Shown one piece after another: positions 43,766 to 51,503 of a stretch of 64,000 nt of DNA; within the stretch, counting starts at the first letter, position 1, and each line of letters opens with the position of its first letter. A program made the position numbers and the translations under genes. A model generated the notes under the pieces. It made no database searches, was not told the origin of the DNA, and worked only from the letters and a program-made list of their open reading frames with translations. The stretch covers positions 1,426,001 through 1,490,000 of the forward strand of contig NZ_UGTA01000001.1 in NCBI RefSeq assembly GCF_900454895.1. Reading direction: 5' to 3'. The DNA is from Phocoenobacter uteri. Its GTDB lineage: Bacteria > Pseudomonadota > Gammaproteobacteria > Enterobacterales > Pasteurellaceae.

Positions 43766-46660
43766 ATGAATTTTGTTGTGGGACAGCGTTGGATAAGTGA
43801 AAGTGAAAATAATTTAGGATTAGGGATTGTTACAGCGGTAGATAATCGCACCGTCACACTCTCTTTCCCTGCGGCCGATGAGCAACGTGTATATGCAATC
43901 GACGTTGCACCTTTAACTCGTGTTACTTTTAAAAAAGGCGATACAGTAACCAGCGAAGAAGGCTGGAAACTAGAGGTGACCGATTTAATGGTTAATCAAG
44001 ATGTTGTAATTTATTTTGGAATCCGTAGCGATACCAACGAAGAAACAGTGTTAGCAGAAATGCGATTAGATCATAAGATCAGTTTTAGTCGTCCACAAGA
44101 TCGTCTGTTTGCCGCACAAATCGATCGTAGTGATCGTTTTGCGTTACGCTATCGTTCGTTACAACATCAACAAGCTCAATATCTATCGCCACTTCGTGGA
44201 ATGCGTGGCATTCGTGCAAGTTTGATCCCACACCAATTACATATCGCCAAAGAAGTCGGTAAACGTCTTGCTCCACGTGTGCTTTTAGCCGATGAAGTAG
44301 GTTTAGGTAAAACCATTGAAGCAGGAATGATTTTACAACAGCAGCTTTTTTCAAGCCGTGTAAATCGTGTTTTAGTGTTAGTACCTGAAAGTTTACAACA
44401 TCAGTGGTTGGTTGAAATGCTACGTCGTTTTAACTTGAAATTTTCACTATTTGATGAAGAACGCTGTGGCGACTTTTTTGATGAAGAAATGGGGGTTGAG
44501 CTTAATCCTTTTGAAAGTGAATCCTTAGTGATTGCCTCAATTGACTGGTTAGAAAAATCCCCAAGACGCTCACGAGAAGTGCTTGAAGCTGAGTGGGATA
44601 TTTTGATTGTGGATGAAGCCCACCATTTAGAATGGAATGAAGAAAAACCAAGCGTGGCATATCAATTCGTTGAACAGCTTTCTGCACAAGTGCCATCGGT
44701 ATTATTGCTTACCGCCACCCCTGAACAATTAGGGCAAGAGAGCCATTTTGCACGCTTAAAATTACTGGATAGCGACCGTTTCTACGATTATCAAGCCTTT
44801 GTACAAGAACAAGCACAATATCAGCCTGTGGCAAATGCCGTTAACACCTTATTGAACAACCAACCATTAAGCACACAAGAACAAAACAGTATCAGCGATT
44901 TATTGCCAGAAGAAGACGTTGAGCCAATGTTCCGCATTATCAACGCCAAAGATTGCGATGAAGAACAACAAACCGCAGTTCGCCAAGAGTTAATCAAAGA
45001 GCTTATCGATCGTCACGGCACAAGCCGAGTGTTATTCCGTAATACCCGTGCTGGCGTAAAAGGTTTCCCACATCGTGTGTTCAATCAAATTACACTGACA
45101 ATGCCAGAAATTTATCGACACATCGTTGATGATTTAATCGAGCCAAGTCTTGAAGAATTACTTTACCCTGAAAATATCTTGCTGAATGATGATCCTGACG
45201 CAAAATGGGGCGAGCTTGATACCCGTGTGGAATGGTTAATTTCATTCTTACAACAACACCGTGATGAAAAAATCTTTGTGATTTGTAAACACGCCAACAC
45301 GGCGATTGAGCTTGAACAAATTCTTCGTGAAAAAGAGGCTATTCGTTGTGCAGTATTCCACGAGAGAATGTCGATTGTGGAGCGTGATCGTGCGTCAGCT
45401 TACTTTGCTCAACAAGAAGAGGGGGCGAATGTCTTAATCAGTTCAAGTATCGGTTCAGAAGGGCGTAACTTCCAATTTGCACACCATTTAGTGCTGTTTA
45501 ATTTACCGGATAACCCTGATTTATTAGAGCAAAGTATCGGACGTTTAGACCGTATCGGACAGCGTTGTGATATTCAAATTTTCGTGCCTTGTTTTGAAAA
45601 TTCTGCCCAAGCACGCTTAACCCAGTGGTATCACGAAGGATTAAATGCCTTTGAAGAAACTTGCCCAATGGGAAGTGCGATTTTTGCAGAATTTAAACAA
45701 AATCTGACCGCTTATTTACAAAATCCAACCCAAGACGGCTTTGAAGATTTATTAAATCAGACCAAACAGCGTCAGCAACAGCTTAAATTAGAGCTAGAAA
45801 CAGGACGTGATCGCCTGTTAGAAATCAACTCAAACGGTGGCGATGAGGCACAACAATTAGCTCTTGATATTGCCTCGGAAGACAACTCGCCTGAGCTTGT
45901 GAGCTTTATTTTGCACCTGTTTGATATTATCGGCTTAGAGCAAGAAGATTTAGGCGAACAAAGTATCGTCATCAAACCAACAGGGCATATGGTTGTGCCT
46001 GACTTCCCAGGATTATCAGAAGAAGGCAATACCGTTACCTTTAACCGTGATCTTGCCCTAATGCGAGAAGAAATCGAGTTCTTAACGTGGGATCACCCAA
46101 TGGTGCGTAATGGTATCGATCTCATTACCTCAGGCGACATCGGTAAAAATGCGATTTCTCTACTTGTGAATAAACACTTACCTGCTGGTACACTGTTGCT
46201 TGAAGCAATTTATGTGGTTGAAACCCAAGCACCAAAATCATTGCAATTAACCCGTTTCTTACCGCCAACGCCTGTGCGTATTTTAGTGGATAAAAACGGC
46301 AAAAATATGGCGGAGCAAGTGTCATTCTTTGGGCTTGAAAAACAGTTAAAACCATTGAAAAAACAGATGGCAAATAAAATTGTGAAAATGGCACGCAACG
46401 ACATTGAAAACTTAATTAAATTAAGCGAACAAGCGATCGTCAGCCAAGCACAATCACTGATTGACGAGGCAAAACACAATGCCGATCAAACCCTAACTGC
46501 TGAATTGCACCGTTTAACCTCACTCCAAGCGGTTAATAAAAATATCCGTGCCGATGAAGTGCAAGCGTTAGAGCAAATCAGAGAACAATCTTTGGCTGAA
46601 TTAGAGCAAGCAAACTGGCGTTTAGACAGCCTGCGTGTGATTGTCAGCAATCAAGGGTAA
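43766..46660 (+). CDS. rapA: RNA polymerase-associated ATPase RapA
   Basis: Swi2/Snf2-type ATPase that recycles stalled RNA polymerase. Walker A LADEVGLGKT at residues 174-183, DEAH box at 283-286, and later helicase motifs SSSIGSEGRNFQFAHHL and QSIGRLDRIGQ. The N-terminal VGQRWISESENNLGLG matches E. coli RapA. I use ATG 43766; TTG 43760 two codons earlier is also possible. The 964-residue length matches E. coli (968). rluA follows after eight bases, the same pair as in E. coli. Confidence 0.97.
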   Translation: MNFVVGQRWISESENNLGLGIVTAVDNRTVTLSFPAADEQRVYAIDVAPLTRVTFKKGDTVTSEEGWKLEVTDLMVNQDVVIYFGIRSDTNEETVLAEMRLDHKISFSRPQDRLFAAQIDRSDRFALRYRSLQHQQAQYLSPLRGMRGIRASLIPHQLHIAKEVGKRLAPRVLLADEVGLGKTIEAGMILQQQLFSSRVNRVLVLVPESLQHQWLVEMLRRFNLKFSLFDEERCGDFFDEEMGVELNPFESESLVIASIDWLEKSPRRSREVLEAEWDILIVDEAHHLEWNEEKPSVAYQFVEQLSAQVPSVLLLTATPEQLGQESHFARLKLLDSDRFYDYQAFVQEQAQYQPVANAVNTLLNNQPLSTQEQNSISDLLPEEDVEPMFRIINAKDCDEEQQTAVRQELIKELIDRHGTSRVLFRNTRAGVKGFPHRVFNQITLTMPEIYRHIVDDLIEPSLEELLYPENILLNDDPDAKWGELDTRVEWLISFLQQHRDEKIFVICKHANTAIELEQILREKEAIRCAVFHERMSIVERDRASAYFAQQEEGANVLISSSIGSEGRNFQFAHHLVLFNLPDNPDLLEQSIGRLDRIGQRCDIQIFVPCFENSAQARLTQWYHEGLNAFEETCPMGSAIFAEFKQNLTAYLQNPTQDGFEDLLNQTKQRQQQLKLELETGRDRLLEINSNGGDEAQQLALDIASEDNSPELVSFILHLFDIIGLEQEDLGEQSIVIKPTGHMVVPDFPGLSEEGNTVTFNRDLALMREEIEFLTWDHPMVRNGIDLITSGDIGKNAISLLVNKHLPAGTLLLEAIYVVETQAPKSLQLTRFLPPTPVRILVDKNGKNMAEQVSFFGLEKQLKPLKKQMANKIVKMARNDIENLIKLSEQAIVSQAQSLIDEAKHNADQTLTAELHRLTSLQAVNKNIRADEVQALEQIREQSLAELEQANWRLDSLRVIVSNQG

Positions 46661-46668
46661 GACGAAGA

Positions 46669-47334
46669 ATGGCATTGATCAAATACAATCCCCCACTCGA
46701 ACCTTATTTAGAAGAAGTGTACCGTGATGATTACATCACGGTTATCAACAAACCAAGCGGACTGCTTTCTGTTCCAGGTGCAAGACCAGAATATCAAGAC
46801 AGTGCGATGTTCCGCGTGTTGCAAAAATACAAATTCGCCCAGCCGGTACACCGTTTAGATATGGCAACAAGCGGTCTCATTTTATTCGCATTAAGCAAAA
46901 ATGCAGAAAAAGAACTTAAACGCCAATTCCGAGACCGCGAACCAGAAAAGCATTACCAAGCATTATTATGGGGAAAATTTGGGGAAGTCGGAGAAACAGG
47001 CACAATCAGCTACCCGCTGATCTGCGACTGGGAAAACCGCCCGCGTCAAAAAATTTGCTACGAGCGTGGAAAACAAGCGGTTACATTTTATGAAGTGCTT
47101 GCACATTATCCAAATAATACCACAAGGGTCAAACTCACGCCCCACACAGGGCGATCACACCAGTTGCGACTACACTCTCTCGCTCTCGGACACCCAATCA
47201 TCGGCGATAAGTTTTACGCTAATCCCTTAGCCAAAAGCCTCTCTCCAAGATTGTGTTTACACGCTGAAATGCTGACAATTACCCACCCAGTTACAGGGGA
47301 AAGAATGCGATTTGAGAGTGATGTGCCGTTTTAG
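46669..47334 (+). CDS. rluA: Dual-specificity pseudouridine synthase RluA
   Basis: Makes pseudouridine 746 in 23S rRNA and 32 in several tRNAs. The 221-residue protein has the catalytic HRLDMATSGL motif with D64, the same number as in E. coli. No S4 domain, as expected for RluA. Coupled to rapA (eight-base gap). Its coding sequence contains an uptake-signal core ACAAGCGGT near 47072. Confidence 0.96.
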   Translation: MALIKYNPPLEPYLEEVYRDDYITVINKPSGLLSVPGARPEYQDSAMFRVLQKYKFAQPVHRLDMATSGLILFALSKNAEKELKRQFRDREPEKHYQALLWGKFGEVGETGTISYPLICDWENRPRQKICYERGKQAVTFYEVLAHYPNNTTRVKLTPHTGRSHQLRLHSLALGHPIIGDKFYANPLAKSLSPRLCLHAEMLTITHPVTGERMRFESDVPF

Positions 47335-47426
47335 GTTTTATTGTAGTGTCAAGGTATGACTTTACGGATTCTATCGTAAAAAATCATAACTTCAATTTTT
47401 ACTAAATACCAAAATAGAGCGATAAA

Positions 47427-47446
47427 AAACAGGGTTCGCCCTGTTT
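47427..47446. terminator. TTCG-loop hairpin downstream of rluA
   Basis: AAACAGGG-TTCG-CCCTGTTT is a compact, very stable hairpin. The T run follows on the minus strand (TTTTTTATC), where there is no gene, so on the plus strand it is more likely a 3'-end stabiliser for rapA-rluA mRNA. Confidence 0.6.
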
Positions 47447-47591
47447 CAACAAAAGTAAATATCATCCTATTTTTATAAAAAATTTAACCTAATTGCGACG
47501 ATCAGCAACGAAATTGACATAATATCCGTTAATTTTGAAAAAAATTATCGCAAATTTTGTCAATTTCAGGTAACCTTACCCAACTTATTTC

Positions 47592-47630
47592 ACTATCTAT
47601 TTTTTATTAAAAATTTAGATAGTTTTTTTA
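47592..47630 (+). terminator. Terminator-like hairpin in the accB leader
   Basis: ACTATCTA pairs with TAGATAGT, the stem can extend by further A-T pairs after two mismatches, and a run of T follows directly (47624-47629). It ends 26 bases before the accB ATG. It may be an attenuator of accBC or may insulate accBC from upstream transcription. Confidence 0.65.
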
Positions 47631-47655
47631 TTCAAATTAACCAACGGATCTCATA

Positions 47656-48111
47656 ATGGATATTCGCAAAATTAAAAAATTGATTGAACTTGTTGAAGAA
47701 TCAGGTATTACTGAATTAGAAGTATCAGAAGAAGACGGTTCTGTTCGTATTAGTCGAGCAAGCACTGCTCCTGCTGTTGCACCTCAACAGGCTGTTACTC
47801 AACCAACAATTGCTGTGACACAAACTCCAGCACCTGCTACATCTGTACCACAAGAAGTTGCACCAGCAACGGTAACAGGACACACCATTACTTCTCCAAT
47901 GGTAGGAACTTTCTACCGTAGCCCAAGCCCTGATGCAGCACCTTTTGTTGAAGTAGGACAAACAGTGAATGTGGGCGATGCGTTATGTATTGTTGAAGCA
48001 ATGAAAATGATGAACAAAATTGAATCAGACAAAGCTGGAACAGTAAAAGCAATCTTAGTAAGCGATGGCGATGCAGTTGAGTTCGATCAATCTCTTATCA
48101 TTATTGAATAA
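47656..48111 (+). CDS. accB: Biotin carboxyl carrier protein AccB
   Basis: Carries biotin for acetyl-CoA carboxylase, the first step of fatty-acid synthesis. N-terminal helical part (IRKIKKLIELVEESGITELEV), an Ala/Pro/Thr-rich linker (about residues 36-72) and the C-terminal biotinyl domain with EAMKMMN and biotinylated lysine K117. The 151-residue length is normal. accC follows after 18 bases. In E. coli AccB limits its own operon's transcription; a leader hairpin here may be part of a control device. Confidence 0.97.
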   Translation: MDIRKIKKLIELVEESGITELEVSEEDGSVRISRASTAPAVAPQQAVTQPTIAVTQTPAPATSVPQEVAPATVTGHTITSPMVGTFYRSPSPDAAPFVEVGQTVNVGDALCIVEAMKMMNKIESDKAGTVKAILVSDGDAVEFDQSLIIIE

Positions 48112-48129
48112 GTACGATAGGACACTCAA

Positions 48130-49473
48130 ATGTTAAAAAAAGTTGTTATTGCGAATCGTGGCGAAATTGCTTTGCGTATCTTGCGTGCTTGTAAAGAACT
48201 CGGCATTGAAACCGTCGCAGTGCATTCAACGGCAGATCGTGAATTAAAGCACGTTTGCCTTGCGGATGAAACAGTATGTATCGGACCTGCGCCTTCTGTA
48301 AAAAGTTATCTAAATATACCCGCTATTATTTCAGCGGCGGAAGTGACGGGCGCTGATGCTATTCACCCAGGTTATGGTTTTTTATCTGAAAATGCCGATT
48401 TTGCAGAGCAAGTTGAGCGTTCAGGTTTTGCCTTTATTGGACCAACCGCGGACGTGATTCGTTTAATGGGCGATAAAGTTTCGGCAATTCGTGCTATGAA
48501 AAAAGCAGGTATTCCTTGTGTTCCAGGCTCTGATGGACCTGTTGGCGATGATGCTGAAAAAAATAAAGAAATTGCAAGACGCATTGGCTACCCAGTGATT
48601 ATCAAAGCCTCTGGTGGCGGCGGTGGTCGTGGTATGCGAGTAGTAAGAGATGAAAAACAACTCGCAGAATCTATTGCAATGACCAAATCAGAAGCACGTT
48701 CTGCTTTTAATAATGATATGGTTTATATGGAAAAATACCTTGAAAACCCACGTCATATTGAAGTGCAAGTTTTATCGGATACCTTTGGAAACGCGGTTTA
48801 TTTAGCAGAACGTGACTGCTCAATGCAACGTCGTCACCAAAAAGTATTAGAAGAAGCGCCAGCACCAGGTATTACCGAAGAATTACGTCAGTTCATTGGC
48901 GAACGCTGTGCGAATGCGTGCCGTGAGATTGGCTATCGTGGTGCGGGTACTTTTGAATTTTTATATGAAAACGGTGAATTTTACTTTATCGAAATGAATA
49001 CGCGTATTCAAGTTGAACACCCTGTAACTGAAATGATTACCGGTGTGGACTTAGTGAAAGAACAGTTACGCATTGCCTCAGGCTTACCGCTTTCAATTAC
49101 CCAAGATCAAATTAAAGTGCGTGGACACGCAATTGAATGCCGTATCAATGCAGAAGATCCAAAAAGTTTCTTACCTTCACCAGGTAAAATTAAACGCTTA
49201 CACGTTCCTGGTGGATTAGGCGTGCGTTGGGATTCGCATATTTACGCAGATTACACCGTTCCACCACATTACGACTCAATGGTCGCGAAGTTAATCACTT
49301 ATGGTGAAACCCGTGAGATAGCGATTAGAAGAATGGAAATTGCCCTTTCAGAAACTATTATTGAAGGGATCAAAACAAATATCCCTCTTCATCAAGATAT
49401 TCTAGATGATGAAAATTTTGCTGAAGGTGGTGTAAATATTCACTATCTTGAAAAGATGCTAGGGATAATCTAA
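48130..49473 (+). CDS. accC: Biotin carboxylase AccC
   Basis: ATP-grasp enzyme that carboxylates the biotin on AccB. N-terminal VIANRGEIALRILRA, glycine-rich ATP loop ASGGGGGRGMR near residues 160-170, and the catalytic EMNTRIQVEHPVTE segment near 288-301. The 447-residue length matches E. coli (449). AGGA precedes the ATG. Second gene of accBC, ended by a strong palindromic terminator. Confidence 0.98.
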   Translation: MLKKVVIANRGEIALRILRACKELGIETVAVHSTADRELKHVCLADETVCIGPAPSVKSYLNIPAIISAAEVTGADAIHPGYGFLSENADFAEQVERSGFAFIGPTADVIRLMGDKVSAIRAMKKAGIPCVPGSDGPVGDDAEKNKEIARRIGYPVIIKASGGGGGRGMRVVRDEKQLAESIAMTKSEARSAFNNDMVYMEKYLENPRHIEVQVLSDTFGNAVYLAERDCSMQRRHQKVLEEAPAPGITEELRQFIGERCANACREIGYRGAGTFEFLYENGEFYFIEMNTRIQVEHPVTEMITGVDLVKEQLRIASGLPLSITQDQIKVRGHAIECRINAEDPKSFLPSPGKIKRLHVPGGLGVRWDSHIYADYTVPPHYDSMVAKLITYGETREIAIRRMEIALSETIIEGIKTNIPLHQDILDDENFAEGGVNIHYLEKMLGII

Positions 49474-49501
49474 CTTTTAGCTAAAAAACTTAAAATAAAT
49501 G

Positions 49502-49531
49502 AAAGGGAAAAGTAACGTTACTTTTCCCTTT
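49502..49531. terminator. Perfect palindromic terminator after accC
   Basis: AAAGGGAAAAGTAAC and its exact complement form a 15-bp stem ending in six T on the plus strand. It is 29 bp after the accC stop and 10 bp from the stop of the converging membrane-protein gene, so it can serve both. Confidence 0.9.
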
Positions 49532-49540
49532 TTTATGTTT

Positions 49541-50167
49541 TTAGTCTTTAGCTAACTTTTCTAATTCCATTGCACTAATCAGTTGACCTAATGCTAATGC
49601 ACAACCTAAATACATTGAATTAATAAATAATACAGAATAATAAATATTACTAAACATTTTCATTCTCATACCATTAAGACGCGGCTCTGGGTAAACGAAC
49701 CAAAGCATTAATTCAATACCAAATACCATCGCTATAAAATATAAGCTATTTTTCCTTACACATTTTCTATTTTTTTGAGGTAAATCTTCCTTCACATACC
49801 AATCAGCTAATATTTTCATGTCATTAAAAAACTTAGGTTTGTGAAAAAGTTTCAATGGTACGATCAAAAAGACAAATAACATCATGATTAAAATGCCTAT
49901 CGTATAAGCGTCATAAATCAGTAAAATATTGTTACTCACATACCCATCTAAATGCTGTGAAAACGAGGTTAGCTTCAAATTCAAAGCACCATCAAACCGA
50001 GAAGAGTTCAAGTAGGTAATGATTAACGCAAGCGTAGGTGGGAGAGCTAAAAAGAAATAAGGAATGGGGAAAACAAGATTCCATACTTTAAAAATATAAA
50101 ACTTTCCCAATGGAAAACGAGCACTTGCAAGCATTACTTTTCGTTTTTCTTCAGGTGTTAACATCAT
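49541..50167 (-). CDS. Membrane protein of unknown function
   Basis: I do not recognise this 208-residue protein. It has about four hydrophobic segments (about residues 30-55, 82-105, 140-160 and 175-198) with basic loops, suggesting an inner-membrane protein; there is no signal peptide or lipobox. Start is the first of two ATGs (MMLTPEEKRK), with GGAGTAAATG-type spacing that favours either. It is the last of three co-directional membrane-protein genes downstream of tpsA, 12 bp after the second. It is not an obvious copy of the other two. Low GC suggests accessory DNA. Confidence 0.75.
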   Translation of the reverse strand: MMLTPEEKRKVMLASARFPLGKFYIFKVWNLVFPIPYFFLALPPTLALIITYLNSSRFDGALNLKLTSFSQHLDGYVSNNILLIYDAYTIGILIMMLFVFLIVPLKLFHKPKFFNDMKILADWYVKEDLPQKNRKCVRKNSLYFIAMVFGIELMLWFVYPEPRLNGMRMKMFSNIYYSVLFINSMYLGCALALGQLISAMELEKLAKD

Positions 50168-50179
50168 TTACTCCTAAAA

Positions 50180-50749
50180 TTATTTAATATATGGCAAGAC
50201 ATTTCGTTTAACCTCCATTGAATAAATCATAGCAAAGATAAAAGAGATACTGGTAAGACATTTTATGCAATAAATCATAAAGAAATTTATAAATACATCT
50301 CTCTGAAAAAGATCCATAAACTTTGGTCCATTATAGGCATTTCCAAGAAAGAATAGATAAAGCATAAGTAACAAAAGGAAGGGAGCAAGTAATATTGTTG
50401 AGGATATTTTTGAGGGCATATTTGATAGTTCCTCGGACGTCGCATTGATTTGAATATTTTTCTTTATCATTTCAGTTACATAAGGGGGAAATCCGAATAT
50501 AAAATATTTCAACATTGATAGAATTAATATCAAGAAACAATATAGTCCAAACGCATCAAATAACCATTTATTCTGTGTTGTTCCACACATGGTTTTAGAA
50601 TGAATGGATAATCCACTATAATCAGCAGGTACATAAAATAAACTGATAAAAATAATAATTGGTATGCCGATAAAAACTATTTTAGGAAAAAAGACCATAT
50701 GCTGAACAACTAACAACATTGTTCGATAAGATAATTTACTGTCCTTCAT
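50180..50749 (-). CDS. Membrane protein of unknown function, tandem copy 2
   Basis: 189 residues, about four membrane segments (about 20-42, 65-85, 118-138, 150-172), unknown family. It is a recent duplicate of the next gene upstream (50750-51313): residues 1-108 are nearly identical, and the main differences are an insertion in SEELSNMPSKISSTILLAPF and a shorter C-terminus. The ATG overlaps the region just after the stop of copy 1, with GGAG upstream (in copy 1's last codons). Small tandem membrane proteins behind an exoprotein gene recall immunity genes, but that is only a hypothesis. Confidence 0.75.
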   Translation of the reverse strand: MKDSKLSYRTMLLVVQHMVFFPKIVFIGIPIIIFISLFYVPADYSGLSIHSKTMCGTTQNKWLFDAFGLYCFLILILSMLKYFIFGFPPYVTEMIKKNIQINATSEELSNMPSKISSTILLAPFLLLLMLYLFFLGNAYNGPKFMDLFQRDVFINFFMIYCIKCLTSISFIFAMIYSMEVKRNVLPYIK

Positions 50750-51313
50750 TTAATTCTCCTTAATATATGGCAAGACATTTCGTTTAATCTCCATTGAATA
50801 AATAATAGAAAAGGTAAACCAGATACTGGTAAGACATTTTATGGGATAAATCATAAAGAAATTTATAAATACATTTCTCTGAAAAAGATCCATAAACCTT
50901 GGGTCATTCGAGGCATTTCCAAGAAAGAATAGATAAAGCATAAGTAACAAAAAGAAGGGATAACCTAATATTGTTAAGGATACTTTTGATAGCTCCTCGG
51001 ACGTCGCATTGATTTGAATATTTTTCTTTATCATTTCAGTTACATAAGGGGGAAATCCGAATATAAAATATTTCAACATTGATAGAATTACTATCAAGAA
51101 ACAATATAGTCCAAATGCATCAAATAACCATTTATTCTGTGCTGTTCCCCACATGGTTTTAGAATGGATAGATAAGCCACTATAATCAGCAGGCACATAA
51201 AATAAACTGATAAAAATAATAATTGGTATGCCGATAAAAACGATTTTAGGAAAAAAGACCATATGCTGAACAACCAAGAATACTGTTCGATAAGATAATT
51301 TACTGTCCTTCAT
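50750..51313 (-). CDS. Membrane protein of unknown function, tandem copy 1
   Basis: 187 residues with about four membrane segments, no recognised family, no signal peptide. First of the three-gene membrane cluster downstream of tpsA. AAGGATA precedes the ATG. The terminator at 51413-51444 separates it from tpsA, so it probably has its own promoter in the AT-rich DNA at 51314-51412. It ends PYIKEN where copy 2 ends PYIK. Base composition is markedly AT-rich, as in its neighbours. Confidence 0.75.
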   Translation of the reverse strand: MKDSKLSYRTVFLVVQHMVFFPKIVFIGIPIIIFISLFYVPADYSGLSIHSKTMWGTAQNKWLFDAFGLYCFLIVILSMLKYFIFGFPPYVTEMIKKNIQINATSEELSKVSLTILGYPFFLLLMLYLFFLGNASNDPRFMDLFQRNVFINFFMIYPIKCLTSIWFTFSIIYSMEIKRNVLPYIKEN

Positions 51314-51412
51314 TTCATTATCCTTAATACAAATACTGATGAACCGACAGAAGAAATAATAATTTTTTATGTTTAACGAATCAATAAAATACTTTTATTT
51401 TTTGATAAAAAT

Positions 51413-51444
51413 AGGGGAACAATTACACAAATAATTGTTCCCCT
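51413..51444 (-). terminator. Rho-independent terminator of tpsB-tpsA
   Basis: AGGGGAACAATTA pairs with TAATTGTTCCCCT (13 bp, six-base loop) and on the minus strand is followed by ATTTTTATC. It lies 60 bp beyond the tpsA stop. Confidence 0.85.
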
Positions 51445-51503
51445 CATAAAAGTAAAAATGAATATTAACGTAATTATTAAACTACTCTAATATTTTCACC
51501 AAC

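Larger units (their letters stand above)
47335..47655. other. Leader and promoter region of accBC
   Basis: The 321 bases contain a TTCG-loop hairpin (47427-47446) whose T run is on the minus strand, a widely spaced inverted repeat GAAATTGACA/TGTCAATTTC (47510-47519 and 47558-47567), and a terminator-like hairpin just before accB. No gene seen. TTGACA at 47514-47519 could be a -35 element but no good -10 follows at the usual distance. Confidence 0.5.
50180..51313. repeat. Tandem gene duplication, unit about 570 bp
   Basis: Two adjacent head-to-tail units share long identical stretches at DNA level, for example the blocks at 50438-50510 and 50999-51070. Differences cluster in one short segment (50395-50440 against 50960-51000). 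This is a recent duplication. Confidence 0.9.
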
